Assembly: GCA_964347325.1 (NCBI GenBank)
Contig: CAYFYA010000009.1
Coordinates: forward strand, 1 to 64,000
DNA: 64,000 bases
Source of the DNA: JAJISG01 sp964347325
GTDB lineage: Archaea; Thermoplasmatota; Thermoplasmata; RBG-16-68-12; JAJISG01
Direction: 5' to 3'
In this document: positions 59,212-64,000 of the stretch, one piece after another
Layout of the letters: the number at the start of each line of letters is the position of its first letter
How positions within the stretch are numbered: position 1 is the first letter of the stretch
Program-made: the position numbers and the translations under genes
Notes under the pieces: generated by a model
Told to the model about the DNA's origin: nothing
Seen by the model: only the letters and a program-made list of their open reading frames with translations
The model's database searches: none

Positions 59212-59889
59212 ATGTCTCCAGCCATCTTCGACCTCGACAGAGGACTGGAGATGGCGGCGGAGAACCTCGTCTCCATATTCGCTATACTGCTAGTGCTAGG
59301 CTCAGTCCTCTTCCTCTTCGGCCCCTTGTTCTTTCGCCTGCTGAAGCGGGGAATGTGGGCCATGAGTGTCATTGCAGTCATCCCAGCCTTCGTCGTGGCC
59401 TCCATGGGACTCTCCTTCGTGGAGCTCAGCTTCAGTAATCCAGCGATTCTCGCGCCCATAGTGGCCTTCGTATTCGTTGCCAGAGTCGTTTCTCCCACCC
59501 TCGCCCTCCACAACGTGAGAGAGAAGCTGGCATCCAGAGGTCTCTGGGGGAGCACAAGGGCCTTCGCCTTCTTGGGATTCCTGGGTTTTGGCCTATACGT
59601 TGGATACCAGACCTTCGTATCACCGGAGGGGGCGGCCGCCGATCCGGTGCTTGCCACCGAGAGGATTGTGATGGCTGTCGGGACCTCGTTCATTTTCCTC
59701 AGACTGTACTACAAGGCCATGCCCCGGGAGTCCAGCAGTCTCATGATGGTGTGGCTTGCTGCCATCTTCTTCTCCCTGGCCTTCTCGGTCGTGGCCCCTT
59801 ACGCCTTCCCCGACTACCACGTCCTCTACTCCATCTCAGGGGTCATGGGGTGGCTCATAGGTGCGGCGGTGATCGCCAAGTCGCCCTAG
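59212..59889 (+). CDS. Polytopic membrane protein, second of a tandem pair
   Basis: 225 residues with about six to seven spans, a paralog of the preceding gene: SIFAILLVLGSVLFLFGPLFF, a middle loop FVARVVSPTLALHNVREKL matching the other's LRGVAPTFLYRGLRERFEL, and a conserved C-terminal APYAFPDYHVLYSISGVMGW. The pair arose by tandem duplication. The start is ATG 59212; no strong TATA box is seen. No function can be assigned. Confidence 0.72.
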   Translation: MSPAIFDLDRGLEMAAENLVSIFAILLVLGSVLFLFGPLFFRLLKRGMWAMSVIAVIPAFVVASMGLSFVELSFSNPAILAPIVAFVFVARVVSPTLALHNVREKLASRGLWGSTRAFAFLGFLGFGLYVGYQTFVSPEGAAADPVLATERIVMAVGTSFIFLRLYYKAMPRESSSLMMVWLAAIFFSLAFSVVAPYAFPDYHVLYSISGVMGWLIGAAVIAKSP

Positions 59890-59965
59890 GCCCTCGCTCG
59901 AAGGCCGTTCAGCGACGAAAGACCCTTATCTTGCGCACGACTAGCCTGGTATCGAGGGCGGACGG

Positions 59966-61414
59966 GTGGATAGGGAAGCGCTGATAGCCGAGTTGGTGAA
60001 GATTCTCGGCCGCGAGAAGGTCATCAGCGACTACGAGGAGCTTCTTGTCTACGAGTGTGACGGCCTGACCATAAACAAGTCCCTTCCAGAGGTCGTGGTC
60101 CTCCCTGAGACTACGGCTGAAGTCCAGGCTGTGGTCCGCCTGGCCAGCCGGATAGGTGTACCCTTCGTGGCGAGGGGCGCGGGAACCGGCCTTAGCGGTG
60201 GTGCCCTGGCTCTGGAGGGAGGAATCCTAATCTCTCTCGTGCGAATGGACCGCGTCCTGGAGGTGGACCAGGCAAACATGCGGGCGGTGGTCCAAGCGGG
60301 GGTCGTGAATCAGGATCTCAACGACGAGGTCCTACCCATGGGCCTCCATTTCGCCCCAGATCCTTCCAGTCAGCAGTCGTGTACAGTCGGAGGAAACGTT
60401 GCGGAAAACGCAGGGGGCCCTCACACCCTCAAGTACGGGGTAACCACCAACCATGTCCTGGGTCTGGAGGTGGTCCTCCCAGACGGGAACGTGGTGAACA
60501 TCGGCGGCATGGCGGAGGCGTCGCCAGGATACGACCTCGTCAGCCTAATGGTCGGCTCTGAGGGAACCCTGGGAATAGTCACGAAGATCACCGCAAGGCT
60601 CACGAAGTTGCCTGAGGCCGTGGAGACCCTTATGGCCGTTTTCGACTCCCCTGGGAACGCCAGTACCGCAGTCTCCGCAATCATCTCCAGGGGCATCGTT
60701 CCCGCAACCGTCGAGCTGATGGATCGTGTCACCCTGGGGGCTGTGGAGGACTACATCCACGCTGGCTATCCCAAGAACGCTGAGGCGGTCCTTCTCATTG
60801 AGGTAGACGGCTTCCGCGAGGAGGTCGAGGAGGACATCAAGGCAGTCGCAAAGGTGTGCATGGAGAACGGCGCCCGCGAGGTTAGGAGGGCCCAGAACGA
60901 GGAGGAGAGGACATTGCTGTGGCAGGGACGCAAGAGGGCCTTCGGAGCCTTCGGACGCATTAGCCACAGCTACTACACCCTGGACGGCGTCATACCCAGG
61001 AGCAAGCTCCCAGAGGTGCTTCCCAAGATCTACGAGATAGGTGCGAAACATGGAATCACGGTTGCCAACGTCTTTCACGCGGGGGATGGTAACCTGCACC
61101 CCATCATACTCTTCGACGAGCGTAGGGGAGAGGAACTCCAAAAGGCCCTAGCGATGTCGAGGGAGATTCTGGAAGTCTGCGTGGAGGCTGGTGGGACCCT
61201 CAGCGGCGAACACGGGATCGGGGTGGAGAAGCTGGATGTCATGGGTCTCGTCTGCTCGTCTTCTGACCTCGAGGTGATGCAGAAGGTGAAGGAGACCTTC
61301 GACCCTAAGGGCCTCTGCAATCCCGGAAAGCTACTCCCCCGTGGTGAGGGGGTGGAGATGCCCCTCCTCAGAATCCCAGCCAGCCTGGATGAGGTGTCGA
61401 GACGACCGGCATGA
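59966..61414 (+). CDS. glcD: Glycolate/D-lactate oxidase subunit GlcD
   Basis: A 482-residue FAD-linked oxidase. The FAD loop is VARGAGTGLSGGAL; CTVGGNVAENAGGPHTLKYG, NVFHAGDGNLHPIILFDER and SGEHGIGVEKLD are GlcD/FAD-oxidase_C signatures, and NPGKLLP closes it. It oxidises 2-hydroxy acids and passes electrons through GlcF to quinone. GTG 59966 is the start; the gene overlaps glcE by ATGA. Confidence 0.94.
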   Translation: MDREALIAELVKILGREKVISDYEELLVYECDGLTINKSLPEVVVLPETTAEVQAVVRLASRIGVPFVARGAGTGLSGGALALEGGILISLVRMDRVLEVDQANMRAVVQAGVVNQDLNDEVLPMGLHFAPDPSSQQSCTVGGNVAENAGGPHTLKYGVTTNHVLGLEVVLPDGNVVNIGGMAEASPGYDLVSLMVGSEGTLGIVTKITARLTKLPEAVETLMAVFDSPGNASTAVSAIISRGIVPATVELMDRVTLGAVEDYIHAGYPKNAEAVLLIEVDGFREEVEEDIKAVAKVCMENGAREVRRAQNEEERTLLWQGRKRAFGAFGRISHSYYTLDGVIPRSKLPEVLPKIYEIGAKHGITVANVFHAGDGNLHPIILFDERRGEELQKALAMSREILEVCVEAGGTLSGEHGIGVEKLDVMGLVCSSSDLEVMQKVKETFDPKGLCNPGKLLPRGEGVEMPLLRIPASLDEVSRRPA

Positions 61415-62718
61415 AGCAAAGGCCGGACTGGGCCACCACTCTGGCTTCATCCTTGGAGAACCCCGGCATCCTGGTCGAACCGCAGGTAATGGTAGACGGA
61501 ATCGAACCTGCGGCAATGGCCATTCCCGAGACCGTCGACGAGGTGTCCCTCATACTGGCTCACGCACAAGAGCATGGGCTATCCGTGGTCCCAATGGGTG
61601 GGGGAACAGCCCTTCACCTGGGCAATCGGCCCAGAGGAGTGGACCTGCTCCTATCGCTTCGAGGGCTGCGCGATGGGTTCGATCACTCCGCATCAGACCT
61701 CGTCGCGACCCTCCCGGCTGGCATTACCGTCGGGGAGGCCAACGCCCGGCTGGAGAGCAACGGACAGTACCTGCCCCTAGATCCCCCAATGGTCGACGAT
61801 GCAACTGTGGGTGGTGCTCTCGCAGCAAACTCCATAGGTCCCAGGGTCCAGTGTAATGGAATGCCCCGGGGGTGGGTCCTGGGCATGACGGTCGTCCATT
61901 CCGATGGCTCGGTCACCAAACCAGGAGGCAAGGTCGTCAAGAATGTGACGGGCTACGATCTCGGCAGGGTATATGTCGGGTCTCTGGGAACGCTCGGGAT
62001 AATCGTCGACGCAACCCTGAAGATCCAGCCCCTGCCACAAACCGTCACCACGCTCGGCTTTGCGTTGCCCAATATGGACGGGGTGATGAGAACAGCGGAG
62101 GGGATCCTGGAGGCGGGCCTGAATCCTCTTGCGATTTCGGCCCTCAACATGCAGGCTGTCGCTGGCCTCGGTCTGGAGCTCACGCCATCGTGTCTCCTTG
62201 TTGAATTTGGCGGTGGTGAGGCGGCCGTGAGCCGCAGGGTGAGTGAGGCAAGAAAGATCGCAGGGAAGAGAGGAGCTGATCGAGGGGTCTCACTGAGGGG
62301 CAAGAGGGGGAGAGACGCGTGGAGGCGAGTGGCAGATCTCCCAGGTGAGTGGGACATCGTCTTCAGGGCCTCACTGCCCCCCGCCTCGGTGGGTCCCTAC
62401 GTCGACGCCCTGGCGGAGGCTCTCGCCCGCGTGGGGGTCGGCGGATCGGTACTCGCGTACGTGGGTCGAGGCATGGTCTACGCTGGTACGGAAGCTACGA
62501 CGACCAGGGAGACCCTCGTGGGCTTATTCGAGGAGCTGGTTGGACTGGGCACGTCGATGGGGGGGCACACCATCCTCTGGAAGGCATTGCCAGACCTCAA
62601 GGAAGGTCTCGATGTGTGGGGCCCCAAGCCCGACTCCTTCGACATCATGAGACGACTCAAGCACGAGTTCGACAGGAGTGGGACCCTGAATCCCGGCAGG
62701 TTTGTCGGAGGCCTGTGA
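61411..62718 (+). CDS. glcE: Glycolate oxidase subunit GlcE
   Basis: A 435-residue FAD-binding subunit: VVPMGGGTALHLGNRPRG is its pyrophosphate loop, VKNVTGYDLGRVYVGSLGTL the second block, and FDRSGTLNPGRFVGG the C-terminus. It works as a heteromer with GlcD and GlcF. It overlaps both neighbours (ATGA with glcD, TGATG with glcF). Confidence 0.92.
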   Translation: MKQRPDWATTLASSLENPGILVEPQVMVDGIEPAAMAIPETVDEVSLILAHAQEHGLSVVPMGGGTALHLGNRPRGVDLLLSLRGLRDGFDHSASDLVATLPAGITVGEANARLESNGQYLPLDPPMVDDATVGGALAANSIGPRVQCNGMPRGWVLGMTVVHSDGSVTKPGGKVVKNVTGYDLGRVYVGSLGTLGIIVDATLKIQPLPQTVTTLGFALPNMDGVMRTAEGILEAGLNPLAISALNMQAVAGLGLELTPSCLLVEFGGGEAAVSRRVSEARKIAGKRGADRGVSLRGKRGRDAWRRVADLPGEWDIVFRASLPPASVGPYVDALAEALARVGVGGSVLAYVGRGMVYAGTEATTTRETLVGLFEELVGLGTSMGGHTILWKALPDLKEGLDVWGPKPDSFDIMRRLKHEFDRSGTLNPGRFVGGL

Positions 62719-63998
62719 TGACATCCAACTCCCCCACGACATATGAGAAGCTGATGGAGTGCACCCACTGCGGCCTCTGCCTCCCCTTCTGCCCGACCTA
62801 CCGCGAGCTGAAGGTGGAGATGGACTCCCCACGGGGTCGCATATACTTGATCAGAGCCCTAGAAGACGGGAGAGTCGGTACGACGACTACGCTGGCCAAG
62901 CACCTCGACCTCTGCGTCGGTTGTCTCGCGTGTGAGACCGCCTGCCCCTCCGATGTCGCCTTCGGCCATGTCCTTGAAAGGGGACGGTCCGTGTTGGGGG
63001 AGGCGTCAGAATCGTCGAGCATTCTCCTGGATCTTCTGTATCGCTCCATCCTACCGAAGAAGAACCGCATCGTCGCGTTGGGTCGGCTCCTGAGGGTGTA
63101 CCAGAGTTCCCGCTGGGGGTTCCAGGGGCTACCGCTTGTACGGAATAGTAGTGCCTCAAAGACCCTGGGACGCCTCCTAGAAGTCTTAGGAGCCTTCCCG
63201 TCGAAACCCAAGCCAGTCTTCGATCAGGTCTACGAATCCAGGGCATCCAACGGCAAGAGGGTAGGACTGCTAGTTTGCTGCATGATGAGGGTTCTCCTTA
63301 CTAATGTCAACGACGCCACAATCCGTGTCTTGAATCGTAGTGGCTTCGACGTTGAGGTTCCGCCGAGCCAGGAGTGCTGTGGGGCTCTTCATGCCCACGT
63401 CGGTCGCCTTGACGAAGCTCGGCGTCTGGCAAAGTTGAACATAGAGGCCTTCGGTAGATCTGGTGAGCATGCGATTCTGACGAACTCCGCCGGGTGCGGC
63501 GCTCACATGAAGCACTACTCTCGCCTATTCGAGGGAGATCCAGAGTGGGAGGGAAGGGCAAAGCGCTTCAGCCAAAGGGTCCGGGATGTCTCCGAGTTCC
63601 TGGCCTCCGACGCCTCCCTCGAGGAACTGGGTAGCCTACCCTATCGAGTGGCCTATGATGATCCATGTCACCTGCTCCATGGACAGCGTGTGGGGGAGCA
63701 ACCTAGGAAACTTCTTCAACAGATTCCAGGCCTCGAACTCGTGGACCTTCGAGAACCGGATTGGTGCTGCGGCAGTGCAGGGACCTATATGATCACCCAG
63801 CGGGAGATGGCCCTCAAACTTCTCGAAAGGAAGCTCGAGGACATCAGGGCCTCCGGGGCAGATGTAGTGGCTTCTGGGAATCCAGGATGCCTGCTCTGGA
63901 TCGGATGGGGGCTTCAGCGCGAAAATTCACCAGTGAGGTGTCTTCACCCCGTCGAGCTGCTGGACATGGCACACGGGCCGACCGCAATGTCTCTATAG
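62718..63998 (+). CDS. glcF: Glycolate oxidase iron-sulfur subunit GlcF
   Basis: A 426-residue subunit. The N-terminal ferredoxin domain has CTHCGLCLPFCP and CVGCLACETACP. Two CCG domains follow: LVCCMMRVL, QECCGALHAH and NSAGCGAHM, then DDPCHLLHG, DWCCGSAGTY and GNPGCLLW. It transfers electrons from GlcD/GlcE to the quinone pool. ATG 62718 gives the normal start; the open frame upstream overlaps glcE. It ends two bases before the window edge. Confidence 0.94.
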   Translation: MTSNSPTTYEKLMECTHCGLCLPFCPTYRELKVEMDSPRGRIYLIRALEDGRVGTTTTLAKHLDLCVGCLACETACPSDVAFGHVLERGRSVLGEASESSSILLDLLYRSILPKKNRIVALGRLLRVYQSSRWGFQGLPLVRNSSASKTLGRLLEVLGAFPSKPKPVFDQVYESRASNGKRVGLLVCCMMRVLLTNVNDATIRVLNRSGFDVEVPPSQECCGALHAHVGRLDEARRLAKLNIEAFGRSGEHAILTNSAGCGAHMKHYSRLFEGDPEWEGRAKRFSQRVRDVSEFLASDASLEELGSLPYRVAYDDPCHLLHGQRVGEQPRKLLQQIPGLELVDLREPDWCCGSAGTYMITQREMALKLLERKLEDIRASGADVVASGNPGCLLWIGWGLQRENSPVRCLHPVELLDMAHGPTAMSL

Positions 63999-64000
63999 TA

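Noticed and set aside
1..64000. CRISPR arrays, insertion sequences, integrases, prophage genes
   Set aside because: No regularly spaced repeats, transposase or integrase motifs, or terminal inverted repeats were seen by eye anywhere in the window; gene order looks chromosomal.

Overview
The window is GC-rich and gene-dense, and it looks archaeal. The evidence is an A-type ATP synthase operon in the archaeal order H-I-K-E-C-F-A-B-D, an intron-bearing tRNA-Glu without encoded CCA, TATA-like boxes 25-35 nt before many start codons (suggesting leaderless or nearly leaderless mRNAs), a TrpB2-type tryptophan synthase, and a complex I set without NuoE/F/G. A Rieske/cytochrome b/sulfocyanin chain and a GlcDEF oxidase suggest an aerobic or facultative heterotroph. 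A Thermoplasmata-like (Thermoplasmatota) archaeon is my best guess, but it is an inference and I have no marker gene that proves it.

Layout. 1-6 kb: a partial nitrilase-family gene, a very large single-span surface protein, a divergent Ras-like GTPase, a frameshifted AbrB-like gene and a small membrane protein. 6-16 kb: tRNA-Glu, acetyltransferases, an aldehyde dehydrogenase/alcohol dehydrogenase divergent pair, an SCP2-like protein, two membrane proteins, trpB2 and pyrF. 16.3-25.3 kb: a second Ras-like GTPase facing the A-type ATP synthase operon, which ends in a 44-residue membrane protein overlapping atpD. 25.4-29.6 kb: an M48 protease and a Zn/Mn-type ABC transporter operon carrying its own NikR-like regulator. 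29.6-36.5 kb: a TPR/zinc protein, two cupredoxins and an operon joining sulfocyanin, Rieske, a b6-like cytochrome b, a cytochrome b C-terminal half fused to an HdrC-like ferredoxin, an HdrB-like CCG protein and a ferredoxin. 36.5-41.7 kb: a GlcD/GlcE-like pair, TatA and TatC. 42.2-52.8 kb: a complex I operon A-C-D-H-J1-J2-K-L-M-M-N with no nuoB and no nuoI. 52.9-64 kb: a DUF255 thioredoxin-fold protein, a second large surface protein divergent from a third Ras-like GTPase, tandem membrane proteins and glcDEF.

How the genes fit together. The ATP synthase, complex I, the cytochrome b/Rieske/Hdr-like operon and glcDEF form one respiratory block. Lactate- or glycolate-type FAD oxidases and a ferredoxin- or F420H2-type complex I would feed electrons in, the b6-like complex would pass them to blue copper proteins, and the A-type synthase would use the ion gradient. 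TatA/TatC would export the Rieske protein, which has a twin-arginine signal.

The most unusual feature is a pair of paralogous loci at the two ends of the window. Each has a secreted multi-Ig (DUF11/CARDB-like) ectodomain protein with one C-terminal membrane span and a cytosolic domain that I read as longin/roadblock-like. Each is transcribed divergently from a Ras-like GTPase carrying an atypical G3 motif (D-I-M-G). I infer an undescribed surface-receptor/small-GTPase system. The second strong candidate is the fusion of a b6f-like cytochrome complex with an HdrBC-like iron-sulfur module.
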